6,616 nucleotides of DNA from Erwinia sp. (GCA_003512805.1 DOOK01000183.1:2226-8841); one strand, 5' to 3'. Positions 1 to 6,616 are shown, counted from the first letter of the stretch. Numbers and translations are program-made. Notes: generated from the sequence alone by a model not told the origin.

Positions 1-1
1 A

Positions 2-730
2 GTGGTGGTGCGGCTGGGCGACTCCAGCTTCCCGGTCTCCGCCGGTTCTGGCGGTCAATGGGGAGCGAACAGCGCTACCGCCGGCGTTTATGCTGCCTGC
101 GTCAAACTGCGCGAAGCGGTAGCCAGCAAGCTTGGCTTTGATCCGGACACCGCGACCTTTGCCGATGAGCACGTAAGCAAAGGGGGCCGCCGCGTCCGCC
201 TTGCCGATGCGGCAGCCGACGGTACGCTAACGGTGGAAGACAGCATCGAGTTTGGCGATTTGGATAAGCAATATCAGCAGTCCACCTTTGCCGGTCACTT
301 TGTAGAAGTGGGCGTAGACAGCATGACCGGTGAGGTGCGGGTGCGTCGAATGCTGGCCGTGTGCGCTGCGGGCCGCATTCTTAACCCTAAAACCGCGCGC
401 AGCCAGGTGATTGGTGCCATGACCATGGGCCTGGGGGGCGCGCTGATGGAGGAGCTGGCGGTCGATAAGCGTCTGGGCTACTTCGTTAATCATGACCTGG
501 CAGGCTACGAAGTCCCGGTTCACGCTGATATCCCCGAACAGGAAGTCATCTTTCTGGATGACACCGATCCGGTCTCCTCGCCAATGAAGGCGAAGGGCGT
601 GGGCGAGCTTGGCCTGTGCGGCGTCAGCGCCGCTATCGTCAATGCGGTGTATAACGCGACCGGCGTGCGGGTGCGGGAATACCCCGTCACGCTCGATAAG
701 CTGTTAGGTTCGCTACCGGACGTGGTGTAA
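2..730 (+). CDS. paoC: Aldehyde oxidoreductase molybdenum-binding subunit PaoC, C-terminal part (5' end outside window)
   Basis: This is the C-terminal 243 or so residues of the large subunit of the periplasmic PaoABC aldehyde oxidoreductase, a xanthine-oxidase-family enzyme that oxidises aldehydes (including aromatic ones) to carboxylic acids with a molybdopterin cytosine dinucleotide cofactor. The frame is open from the first base, so the leading GTG codons are internal valines and the true start lies upstream. Visible family features are a Gly/Ser-rich cofactor-binding segment near residues 13-22 (VSAGSGGQWG), the stretch QVIGAMTMGLGG near 136-147, and the motif GVGELG. Its Glu (codon at 605-607) lies 40 residues before the C-terminus. 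From memory the E. coli catalytic base is Glu692 of 732, which is also 40 from the end, so the active-site base is kept. The paoA and paoB genes for the Fe-S and FAD subunits are expected just upstream. The paoD gene follows after 9 bp. Confidence 0.93.
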   Translation: MVVRLGDSSFPVSAGSGGQWGANSATAGVYAACVKLREAVASKLGFDPDTATFADEHVSKGGRRVRLADAAADGTLTVEDSIEFGDLDKQYQQSTFAGHFVEVGVDSMTGEVRVRRMLAVCAAGRILNPKTARSQVIGAMTMGLGGALMEELAVDKRLGYFVNHDLAGYEVPVHADIPEQEVIFLDDTDPVSSPMKAKGVGELGLCGVSAAIVNAVYNATGVRVREYPVTLDKLLGSLPDVV

Positions 731-735
731 GGAGG
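731..735 (+). promoter_or_regulatory. Strong ribosome binding site of paoD
   Basis: A GGAGG core begins directly after the paoC stop codon (728-730) and lies 4 bases before the ATG at 740. It supports that start and suggests translation of paoD closely follows paoC on one message. Confidence 0.8.
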
Positions 736-739
736 CGTT

Positions 740-1702
740 ATGCTGCAACACGCTTTCCTTAACGACCAGGCGACGCCAGCGGCTCCGGTACCGCAACAGG
801 CGCTTCTCACCGACGACAGTGCCACTGTCCTGCGCTTTGCGCTAGAAGCGTTAAAGACAGGCACGGCTGTGGCGCTCGTCACGCTGGTGGCGATACGTGG
901 TGGCGCGGCGCGTGCGCTGGGCGCGCAGATGGCGGTGCGGGAAGATGGTCAGTATTGCGGTCTGGTCTCCGGTGGCTGCGTGGAGGCCGCGGTGGCTTGT
1001 GAAGCGATGGCAGTTATCACCTCGGGTTGTGACCGGCAGGTCATGTATGGCGAAGGATCGCCTTACTTCGATATCGTGCTTCCCTGTGGCGGCGGCATCA
1101 CGCTTGTCATCCATAAACTGCTCGAGGCGCGCCCACTGCTGGAAGTGCTGAATTTGCTGGCCCAGCGCCAGACGGCGGGGCTTGGTTACTCTCCTCAGCA
1201 CCAACGGCTGCAAAGGGTTGCCTCGCCGGTCAGCACGGGCTGGCATAACGGTGTTTTCGTCACGGGTTATCGCCCGTGCACGCGAGCACTCGTGTTTGGC
1301 CGTTCACCAGAAGCGCTGGTCACCGCCAGTGTCGCCCAGGCAGCAGGCTATGAGGTGCAACTGTACGACGGCTCCGACCCGCAGGCAGCCATACCGGTAG
1401 ATGCACACACTGCCGTGCTGCTGCTCTGGCACGATCTGAACCGGGAACTGCCCATATTACAGGCCGCGCTGGCGGCCAACCCGTTTTACATCGGTGCGCT
1501 GGGCAGCCAGCGTACCCACGCGAAACGCGTACAAAAGCTCAGCGAATTGGGTTGGAGCAGCACGGATATTGCCCGCATCAAAGCGCCTGTGGGGATTTTC
1601 CCCAAAGCGCGTGATGCCAGCTCGCTGGCGCTTTCGGTTCTGGCGGATGTTGCGTTCGCCCGTCTTAATGTCGCAGGAGATGAACAGACAGATGTCGGAT
1701 AA
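740..1702 (+). CDS. paoD: Molybdenum cofactor insertion chaperone PaoD (XdhC/CoxI family)
   Basis: A 320-residue XdhC-family protein, close to the E. coli PaoD length of about 318. Family members bind mature molybdenum cofactor (here the cytosine dinucleotide form) and hand it to the apo-enzyme in the cytoplasm. They are not subunits of the finished enzyme. The N-terminal XdhC/CoxI domain (about residues 25-130) shows GAQMAVREDG (61-70), SGGCVE (77-82) and LPCGGG (114-119), with the conserved cysteines C80 and C116. The C-terminal Rossmann-like XdhC_C domain (about 180-310) shows ALVFGRSPEA and the family signature YIGALGSQRTHAKR (250-263). The usual GL-IGA segment after the next Ala-Pro reads VGIFPKA here, which may be a PaoD-subgroup feature. 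The start is fixed by GGAGG at 731. It is co-transcribed with paoC and converges on the LysR gene downstream. Confidence 0.92.
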   Translation: MLQHAFLNDQATPAAPVPQQALLTDDSATVLRFALEALKTGTAVALVTLVAIRGGAARALGAQMAVREDGQYCGLVSGGCVEAAVACEAMAVITSGCDRQVMYGEGSPYFDIVLPCGGGITLVIHKLLEARPLLEVLNLLAQRQTAGLGYSPQHQRLQRVASPVSTGWHNGVFVTGYRPCTRALVFGRSPEALVTASVAQAAGYEVQLYDGSDPQAAIPVDAHTAVLLLWHDLNRELPILQAALAANPFYIGALGSQRTHAKRVQKLSELGWSSTDIARIKAPVGIFPKARDASSLALSVLADVAFARLNVAGDEQTDVG

Positions 1703-1750
1703 GGCAAAGTCTCGCTGGCGGACGACTACGTGAGCGATGCTATTGCCTTA
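1700..1750. other. Long inverted repeat spanning both stop codons of convergent paoD and LysR gene
   Basis: TAAGGCAA (1700-1707) and TTGCCTTA (1743-1750) are perfect 8-bp inverted arms. Inside them TCGCT (1712-1716) pairs with AGCGA (1733-1737), leaving a loop of about 16 bases. The outer arms contain the stop codons of the two converging genes. It could end transcription from both sides, but neither strand has a U-run after the stem, so it is not a canonical intrinsic terminator. Confidence 0.4.
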
Positions 1751-2662
1751 TAAAAATGCAGATTGTGTGGCCGCTGGCTTCGCCCGTTCTTCGGCAAGGA
1801 AGTCAACAAAAGCGCGTAACGGCGCAGACATAAACCGGCCGGGAAAGTAAAGCCAGGGGCCTTCAAACGTGACCCACCATGCCGGGAGGACCGGCAAAAG
1901 AGCGCCTGTTGCAAAATGGGGCTGCAGCCAGTTTTCAAAGGTAGCGATGACGCCTTTGCCGCCGCATGCCAAATCCATAGCGCCGCTCGCACCATTAACG
2001 CCGATAGTTAAACGACCAGCCGGATTGACACAGACGGTTTCGCCCTCACATTCAAACTCCCACGGGATCAGCGCACCACTGGAATATTTCAGGCGAATAC
2101 AGTCATGTTCGGCCAGCTCGGCCGGATGCAACAAAGGCCCCCGTGAACGGAGGTAAGAAGGGGCAGCAGCAAGCGCTAACCGCTGTGTTCGCGGGCCTAT
2201 CGGCACCGCAATGCTATCTTTCGCCAGATGCTCACCGTAACGGATACCGGCATCGCAGCCTTCGGCGGTCGCTTCGATCAGCCGATCTTCCACGATGATT
2301 TCTACGCGTAAGAGCGGATGAAGAGCCAAAAAGCGGTCCAGCAAAGGCGGTAAAATGTCCACCATTACCGCGCCAGTTACGTTCAGTTTCAGCGTGCCGC
2401 GCAAGTCCTGTTGAGAACTGGCAACGTCATCAAGCACCGCTCGCATCTCATCCAGAAGCGGGGCCATACGCTCAGCCAGCGCCTGACCCGCCTCGGTTGG
2501 CATTACGCTGCGCGTGGTACGAATAAAAAGCGGTACGCCAAGCCTTAACTCCAGTGCAGTGACTCTTTCGCTGACCGTAGACGGCGACAGGCCCAGCTGT
2601 TTTGCCGCAACCCGAAACCCTTTTCCTTTAAAAACCGCGAGGAAAACCGCTAAATCATCCAT
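1748..2662 (-). CDS. LysR-family transcriptional regulator
   Basis: A full-length (304 aa) LysR-type regulator. The N-terminal winged helix-turn-helix covers about residues 1-60, with recognition region AAKQLGLSPSTVSERVTALE (19-38) followed by the typical LGVPLFIRTTRSV and PTEAG segments. The rest is a periplasmic-binding-protein-like effector domain (about 90-295), including the LRGTLKLNV linker and DAGIRYGEH, resembling the CrgA-like group. The start ATG has GGGA 7 bases upstream on the minus strand. The gene is divergent from the SDR gene at 2816, and such pairs usually mean that the regulator controls the neighbour and itself, so the SDR is the likeliest target. The inducer cannot be told from sequence. 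It also sits next to paoD, where E. coli K-12 has the shorter LysR-like gene yagP, so this may be an intact relative of YagP (inference from memory of gene order). Confidence 0.93.
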   Translation of the reverse strand: MDDLAVFLAVFKGKGFRVAAKQLGLSPSTVSERVTALELRLGVPLFIRTTRSVMPTEAGQALAERMAPLLDEMRAVLDDVASSQQDLRGTLKLNVTGAVMVDILPPLLDRFLALHPLLRVEIIVEDRLIEATAEGCDAGIRYGEHLAKDSIAVPIGPRTQRLALAAAPSYLRSRGPLLHPAELAEHDCIRLKYSSGALIPWEFECEGETVCVNPAGRLTIGVNGASGAMDLACGGKGVIATFENWLQPHFATGALLPVLPAWWVTFEGPWLYFPGRFMSAPLRAFVDFLAEERAKPAATQSAFL

Positions 2663-2694
2663 TGCACTTTCCCGGGATTGTTCGCTATTCCGAT

Positions 2695-2743
2695 CAGGTT
2701 ATTCGTATTTAACCCGATTATCAAACAGTGCTCACCAGGTTAT
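2695..2743. promoter_or_regulatory. Candidate LysR operator region: dyad plus 41-bp-spaced direct repeat
   Basis: GGTTA (2697-2701) and TAACC (2710-2714) form an 18-bp dyad with an 8-bp centre. CAGGTTAT occurs at 2695-2702 and again at 2736-2743, in the same orientation 41 bp apart, about four helical turns. The upstream copy is part of the dyad and the downstream copy overlaps the proposed -10 of the SDR gene. This fits a LysR tetramer touching a recognition site and a promoter-proximal site. The assignment is inference from position and symmetry. Confidence 0.4.
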
Positions 2744-2746
2744 AAA
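2718..2746 (+). promoter_or_regulatory. Putative sigma70 promoter of the SDR gene
   Basis: A -35-like TTATCA (2718-2723, 4 of 6 to consensus) and a -10-like TATAAA (2741-2746, 5 of 6) are separated by the optimal 17 bp. Transcription would start near 2752-2754, giving a leader of about 60 bases before the ATG at 2816. Confidence 0.5.
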
Positions 2747-2754
2747 TCAAACAA

Positions 2755-2785
2755 CCCCTGCGTGTCTTCCCGTAGCGGACAGGGG
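2755..2785 (+). other. Stem-loop in the presumed SDR 5' leader
   Basis: CCCCTG (2755-2760) pairs with CAGGGG (2780-2785). The hairpin would sit at the very 5' end of the predicted transcript and leaves the Shine-Dalgarno GGAGAG (2805-2810) free. It might stabilise the 5' end. No U-run follows, so it is not a terminator. Confidence 0.35.
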
Positions 2786-2815
2786 CAAATCTGACTCACT
2801 TACCGGAGAGCCTGC

Positions 2816-3541
2816 ATGAAAAATAAAAGCGTTCTGATTACCGGCGCCAACAAAAGTATAGGATTCGAGACGGCCAGACAGCTGGGCCTGTTGGGTTATA
2901 AAATTTGGTTAGGGAGCCGCGATGAGACGCGCGGTCAGGCGGCCGTAGACCAGCTGGCTGCAGAAGGCATCGATGTCCGGCTGTTGGTTATAGACGTCAC
3001 GAAGACAGAGAGTGTTGAGGCTGCCGCCCAGCGGGTGCTGAAAGAAGAAGGGAAGCTGGATATGCTTATTAACAATGCCGGCATTTCGGGCGCTCAGCCA
3101 GTGGCGCCGAGCGCACAAAGTATCAGCGACGTTATGGCGGTATACGATACCAATGTTTTTGGCATCATCAGGGTGACCCAGGCTTTTATTCCTCTTCTTA
3201 AAGCCGCGCACGGAGCCAGGGTGATTATGGTCAGTAGCGGACTGGGCTCGCTGACCTGGGTTTCCGATCCGCATCACCCTTATGCCCAGGTTCAGGCAAT
3301 GGGGTATACCAGCTCTAAAACAGCCGTTAATGCTGTAACGGTCGCTTTTGCTAAAGAGCTGATTGATGACGGTATCAGCGTAACTGCTGTCGATCCTGGC
3401 TATACCGCCACGGATTTCAATGGGCATACCGGCCCGAGAAACGTGGCTACGGCGGCTGCTGGGATTGTCTGGCTGGCGGACGAGGCACCTGCGGAAGCCA
3501 ACGCTGGCTTCTATTTCGATCAAAACCGGGCGCCGTGGTAA
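2816..3541 (+). CDS. Short-chain dehydrogenase/reductase (SDR) family oxidoreductase
   Basis: A 241-residue classical SDR, predicted to be a cytoplasmic NAD(P)H-dependent oxidoreductase acting on a carbonyl or alcohol. The Rossmann cofactor motif is TGANKSIG (9-16), in which the usual second glycine is Ser14. SR at 34-35 after the second strand suggests NADP(H) preference. NNAG is at 86-89. The catalytic tetrad is visible as Asn113, Ser140/Ser141, Tyr164 and Lys168 (YTSSK), followed by DPGYTATD at 193-200. The C-terminus ends in FYFDQNRAPW, the place where related carbonyl-reductase-like SDRs have a similar ending in Pro-Trp. The start is supported by GGAGAG at 2805-2810. It is divergent from the LysR gene and probably regulated by it. 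The substrate cannot be read from sequence. Confidence 0.93.
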   Translation: MKNKSVLITGANKSIGFETARQLGLLGYKIWLGSRDETRGQAAVDQLAAEGIDVRLLVIDVTKTESVEAAAQRVLKEEGKLDMLINNAGISGAQPVAPSAQSISDVMAVYDTNVFGIIRVTQAFIPLLKAAHGARVIMVSSGLGSLTWVSDPHHPYAQVQAMGYTSSKTAVNAVTVAFAKELIDDGISVTAVDPGYTATDFNGHTGPRNVATAAAGIVWLADEAPAEANAGFYFDQNRAPW

Positions 3542-3568
3542 GGCTTTAAAGCGTGTAATTATCCTCTT

Positions 3569-3595
3569 AGCAGAGGTGATGCGTTCACCTCTGCT
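3569..3595 (+). other. Strong perfect stem-loop downstream of the SDR gene
   Basis: An 11-bp perfect stem: the arm AGCAGAGGTGA (3569-3579) pairs with TCACCTCTGCT (3585-3595) around a 5-base loop, 28 bases after the SDR stop codon. No U-run follows on either strand. It may protect or define the 3' end of the SDR message rather than act as an intrinsic terminator. Confidence 0.6.
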
Positions 3596-3624
3596 GCACA
3601 GCGTACCGCAGCCCCATTTTCCCT

Positions 3625-3646
3625 GATAACAGCAAAGGCAGTTATC
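3625..3646. repeat. Short inverted repeat in the SDR-esterase gap
   Basis: GATAAC (3625-3630) and GTTATC (3641-3646) are perfect inverted arms 10 bases apart. It could be a weak hairpin or a binding site. No function can be assigned. Confidence 0.3.
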
Positions 3647-3695
3647 GTGCAGGCCCATCTGGACAAAAAGCATTCTGTTGATACGCTGGATAACG

Positions 3696-3741
3696 ACCAG
3701 GCTAACCGCCTGGTTTATAGCAGGCGCTCAGTCTGGCCTGC
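3696..3741 (+). promoter_or_regulatory. Tandem hairpins with interchangeable arms upstream of the esterase gene
   Basis: ACCAGGC (3696-3702) pairs with GCCTGGT (3708-3714), a 7-bp stem with a 5-base loop followed by TTATAG. GCAGGC (3720-3725) then pairs with GCCTGC (3736-3741). The arms share the core CAGGC/GCCTG, so arm 2 can also pair with arm 3, and arm 1 with arm 4, giving mutually exclusive folds. This could be a terminator or attenuator between the SDR and esterase genes. The U-run is short, so this is tentative. Confidence 0.35.
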
Positions 3742-3772
3742 CTGTCATACCCGTTCAAAGGCTGTCTATAAA
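3742..3772 (+). promoter_or_regulatory. Weak candidate promoter of the esterase gene
   Basis: TATAAA (3767-3772) makes a good -10. The best -35 is CTGTCA (3742-3747, 4 of 6), with a long 19-bp spacer. The implied start near 3779 would leave a very short leader before the Shine-Dalgarno AAGGGA (3781-3786), so the real promoter may lie elsewhere. Confidence 0.2.
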
Positions 3773-3777
3773 AATAA

Positions 3778-4971
<1,194 letters not shown>

Positions 4972-4976
4972 CGTTT

Positions 4977-5008
4977 CGCCTCTTCCTGACAGGAAGGGGC
5001 GTTTATCC
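4977..5008 (+). terminator. Intrinsic terminator of the esterase gene
   Basis: Arms CGCCTCTTCCTG (4977-4988) and CAGGAAGGGGCG (4990-5001) are complementary apart from one G-U-type pair, close into a tight loop, and are followed by TTTATCC. The stem begins 6 bases after the stop codon. Confidence 0.75.
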
Positions 5009-5196
5009 TATTACGCGACTTCCTTCAGACCACCCGCTTACGTCATTTTCCCGATAGGACTGCGAGTAGCGTAAAGCACCGTTTAATGAGGCTATGCAGC
5101 AAAATATTCAGGCTTTTTGCAGGCGCAGATCTTCGACAAAGGCATACAGGCCGCCAGGAGCAAAAATGACATATTGTCTGGCAGCCCACCAGGCCT
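5009..5196. other. Intergenic stretch without a recognisable gene
   Basis: Between the esterase terminator and the TetR stop codon I see no start-bearing gene with a ribosome binding site on either strand. A weak AT-rich inverted repeat, GCAAAA with TTTTGC, lies at about 5099-5120 and might help end the TetR transcript. A start-less minus-strand frame in this stretch is noted in the findings. Confidence 0.5.
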
Positions 5197-5805
5197 TCAG
5201 CTCACCTGGGTTACGCCTTTAATTATTGAGGCAAAGGCAGTTACCGCCTCGGTCTGCTTGATACTGTCGCGGGCGATCGCCCCCGCTAAAGACTCTCCTG
5301 CTCCGACCAGGCCAATGCAGCATTGCTGAAGCTGTTGAGGCGACATGCGCACATGGGGCGTCAGGACAGCAACAAACATGGTCACGCAGTTATCGAGAAG
5401 CTCCTGAAAAACCGCTGCCTTTTCCTCACTGCCGGCCAGCGCCGCCCCTACCGAATAGAATTCATCTGTTTTGTCTGTTGTGCATTCTATATAGGCGCTG
5501 GCAAGCATATTCACCGTTTCCTGCACGCTTCTGGAGGGGGTTGCCATGGCCTCGGTAAACATCCTGACCCGCTCCGTATCAATCCATCTGTACAGCTCGA
5601 TCAGCAATGCCGAGCGGGTAGCAAAATGATCGTAGACCACAGGTTTTGACACCCCGGCACGACCAGCAAGATGCCCCAACGTCAGCCGATCCGCGCCCTC
5701 TTCCCGGACGATCAGCCGCGCTGTGCCCAAAAGCTGTCGTCGCCGTTCGGCTTTAGACAACCTTTGCGCACGGGGTTTATTTTGAGAAATGTCATGTTCA
5801 TCCAT
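5197..5805 (-). CDS. TetR/AcrR-family transcriptional regulator
   Basis: A 202-residue TetR-family repressor. A basic N-terminal tail (residues 1-22) precedes the DNA-binding domain, with helix-turn-helix residues about 41-61 (LTLGHLAGRAGVSKPVVYDHF), the canonical TetR pattern, followed by a helix starting at RSALLIELY. The remaining 130 or so residues form the variable helical ligand-binding and dimerisation domain and do not reveal the ligand. It is divergent from the oxidoreductase at 5906, with 100 bp between the two start codons containing two palindromic operators. Autoregulation and repression of the neighbour are the natural inference. The minus-strand leader has only a weak Shine-Dalgarno (GGA about 9 bases upstream), suggesting low expression. 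Confidence 0.93.
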   Translation of the reverse strand: MDEHDISQNKPRAQRLSKAERRRQLLGTARLIVREEGADRLTLGHLAGRAGVSKPVVYDHFATRSALLIELYRWIDTERVRMFTEAMATPSRSVQETVNMLASAYIECTTDKTDEFYSVGAALAGSEEKAAVFQELLDNCVTMFVAVLTPHVRMSPQQLQQCCIGLVGAGESLAGAIARDSIKQTEAVTAFASIIKGVTQVS

Positions 5806-5822
5806 CGGGTGTTGTCCATAAA

Positions 5823-5839
5823 CCTACTAAAAGTAGCTT
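5823..5839. promoter_or_regulatory. Putative TetR operator O1, proximal to the TetR gene
   Basis: CCTACTAAAAGTAGCTT contains the perfect palindrome CTACT-AAA-AGTAG (5824-5836). It lies 18 bases upstream of the TetR start codon, where bound repressor would block the regulator's own transcription. It is 14/17 identical to O2. Confidence 0.65.
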
Positions 5840-5849
5840 TCGCGAGTGA

Positions 5850-5859
5850 GTAGTGCTAC
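5850..5859. promoter_or_regulatory. Central inverted half-sites between the two operators
   Basis: GTAG (5850-5853) and CTAC (5856-5859) are the same four-base half-sites as in O1 and O2 but in everted order, separated by 2 bases. This may be an auxiliary contact or chance. Confidence 0.3.
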
Positions 5860-5863
5860 CTTT

Positions 5864-5880
5864 CCTACTATTGGTAGCTT
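5864..5880. promoter_or_regulatory. Putative TetR operator O2, proximal to the divergent oxidoreductase gene
   Basis: CCTACTATTGGTAGCTT carries the palindrome CTACT-ATT-GGTAG (5865-5877; 4 perfect outer base pairs per arm). It contains the only -10-like hexamer seen there for the rightward gene (TACTAT, 5866-5871; no good -35) and ends 25 bases before that gene's ATG. Repressor bound here should block rightward transcription. Confidence 0.65.
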
Positions 5881-5905
5881 ACCACGTGAATGAGGAAACA
5901 GGCAT

Positions 5906-6616
5906 ATGTCCTTTGATTCGATACTTCTCCTGGGCGGTTCCGGCGCTATTGGTCAGCAAACTGCCAGGGCACTTCGTGCCAGCTATCCTGATCTTCCCCT
6001 GCTTATAGGCGGTCGTGATCTGACAAAAGCACAGCGCGCAGCGGCAAAAGCAGGCAACGCGCAAGGCATTAAAATTGACCCGGGGCGTTCAGACCTTGGT
6101 TTGGGCGCGCATAAAATCAGCGCTGTGGTCGTGCTTTACAAAGATCATTCGCTTGCCACGCTGCGCTTTGCACAGGCACGAGGCGTGCCGCACCTGAGTA
6201 TTTCTTCCGGCGTGTTCGAGATTGCCCCGGAAATTGCCGACTATATCAATCACCCGCATGCCGCTGCGATGGTGCTGGGATATGAATGGCTGGTAGGCGC
6301 CACAACAGTGCCTGCACTCCAGCAGGCGAAAGCCTTCAGTGAAGTGCATGCCATCTGCATTAATGCGCTGGTAGACGAAGAAGACATGGGCGGCCCGGCT
6401 GTTGCAGCTGATTTTGCGCATTTGAATCATCTGATGCCAAGGGCGCTCACGCGACAAGCGGGAGAGTATATATGGCGCGAAGGCGATGACATTAACACGG
6501 CGTTTCCAGCGATTGACGGAGCCAGAATCAATGCCGCCGGTTTCTCATCGATTGACGTGGTAGGACTGGCCTCGTCTACAGGCGCGCGCGATGTTCAGTT
6601 CAATCTGGGAACGGGC
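5906..6616 (+). CDS. NAD(P)-binding oxidoreductase, saccharopine-dehydrogenase-like (3' end outside window)
   Basis: An open frame of 237 codons runs off the window end, so the protein is longer. The N-terminus is a Rossmann nucleotide-binding fold: strand SILLLGGSGAIGQQTA (5-20) with the glycine-rich turn GGSGAIG, and a second strand ending in GGRDL (about 35-39), as in NAD(P)-dependent saccharopine-dehydrogenase-like proteins. Further on, VVVLYKDHSLATLRFAQARGVPHLSISSG fits the family pattern of a nucleotide-fold strand leading to a conserved Ser/Gly turn. The start is firm: an in-frame TGA lies just upstream (5891-5893), and GAGGA (5892-5896) precedes the ATG by 9 bases. It is divergent from the TetR gene and probably repressed by it. 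Enzymatic activity and substrate cannot be assigned. These proteins are often annotated only as oxidoreductases. Confidence 0.8.
   Translation, partial: MSFDSILLLGGSGAIGQQTARALRASYPDLPLLIGGRDLTKAQRAAAKAGNAQGIKIDPGRSDLGLGAHKISAVVVLYKDHSLATLRFAQARGVPHLSISSGVFEIAPEIADYINHPHAAAMVLGYEWLVGATTVPALQQAKAFSEVHAICINALVDEEDMGGPAVAADFAHLNHLMPRALTRQAGEYIWREGDDINTAFPAIDGARINAAGFSSIDVVGLASSTGARDVQFNLGTG

Noticed and set aside
851..1246. Minus-strand 131-codon frame inside paoD
   Set aside because: It lies wholly within the well-supported paoD gene, has an Arg/His-rich composition and shows no domain.
1694..1750. REP/BIME-like element (CGGATAAGGC resembles an enterobacterial REP arm)
   Set aside because: The matching arm with the usual GCATCCGGC-type sequence is absent, and the left half is the end of the paoD coding sequence.
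2909..3673. Long (254-codon) open frame on the minus strand opposite the SDR gene
   Set aside because: The SDR frame shows all family motifs. The antisense frame is rich in Arg, Cys and Ser and has no recognisable domain, as expected for a shadow frame in GC-rich coding DNA.
6089..6457. Minus-strand 122-codon frame at the right end
   Set aside because: It is opposite a frame with a clear Rossmann motif, start codon and Shine-Dalgarno, and is Cys/His/Arg-rich without domain features.

Overview
The window reads as chromosomal DNA of an enterobacterium (order Enterobacterales). The left end carries the 3' part of a paoABCD-type periplasmic aldehyde oxidoreductase locus that I recognise from Escherichia coli. 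Codon usage and moderately high GC content look even across the genes. I see no insertion sequence, integrase, tRNA, rRNA or CRISPR array.

Layout. (1) Positions 2-730, +: C-terminal third of the molybdenum-binding subunit PaoC, cut by the window edge. It is followed 9 bp after its stop by paoD (740-1702, +), the XdhC-family chaperone that loads the cofactor into PaoC. (2) Positions 1748-2662, -: an intact LysR-type regulator, convergent with paoD and divergent from a short-chain dehydrogenase/reductase (SDR) gene (2816-3541, +). The 153-bp gap between regulator and SDR holds a plausible sigma70 promoter, a dyad and a direct repeat that could be LysR binding sites. (3) Positions 3542-3792: a gap full of inverted repeats. 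(4) Positions 3793-4971, +: a secreted two-domain esterase (N-terminal early-set fold, C-terminal alpha/beta-hydrolase of the Fes/esterase-D class), ending in a good intrinsic terminator. (5) Positions 5197-5805, -: a TetR-family repressor, divergent from a Rossmann-fold oxidoreductase of the saccharopine-dehydrogenase-like type (5906 to the window end, +, truncated). Their 100-bp shared promoter region carries two near-identical 17-bp palindromic operators exactly 41 bp apart.

How it works together. paoC and paoD form one transcription unit for aldehyde detoxification. The two regulator/oxidoreductase pairs (LysR/SDR and TetR/saccharopine-like) each have the divergent arrangement typical of a local regulator controlling its neighbour. 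The secreted esterase stands alone between them. All this suggests an accessory metabolic and detoxification neighbourhood built of small independent modules. I found no convincing undescribed multi-gene system. The most concrete new signal is the double operator between the TetR gene and its divergent neighbour.
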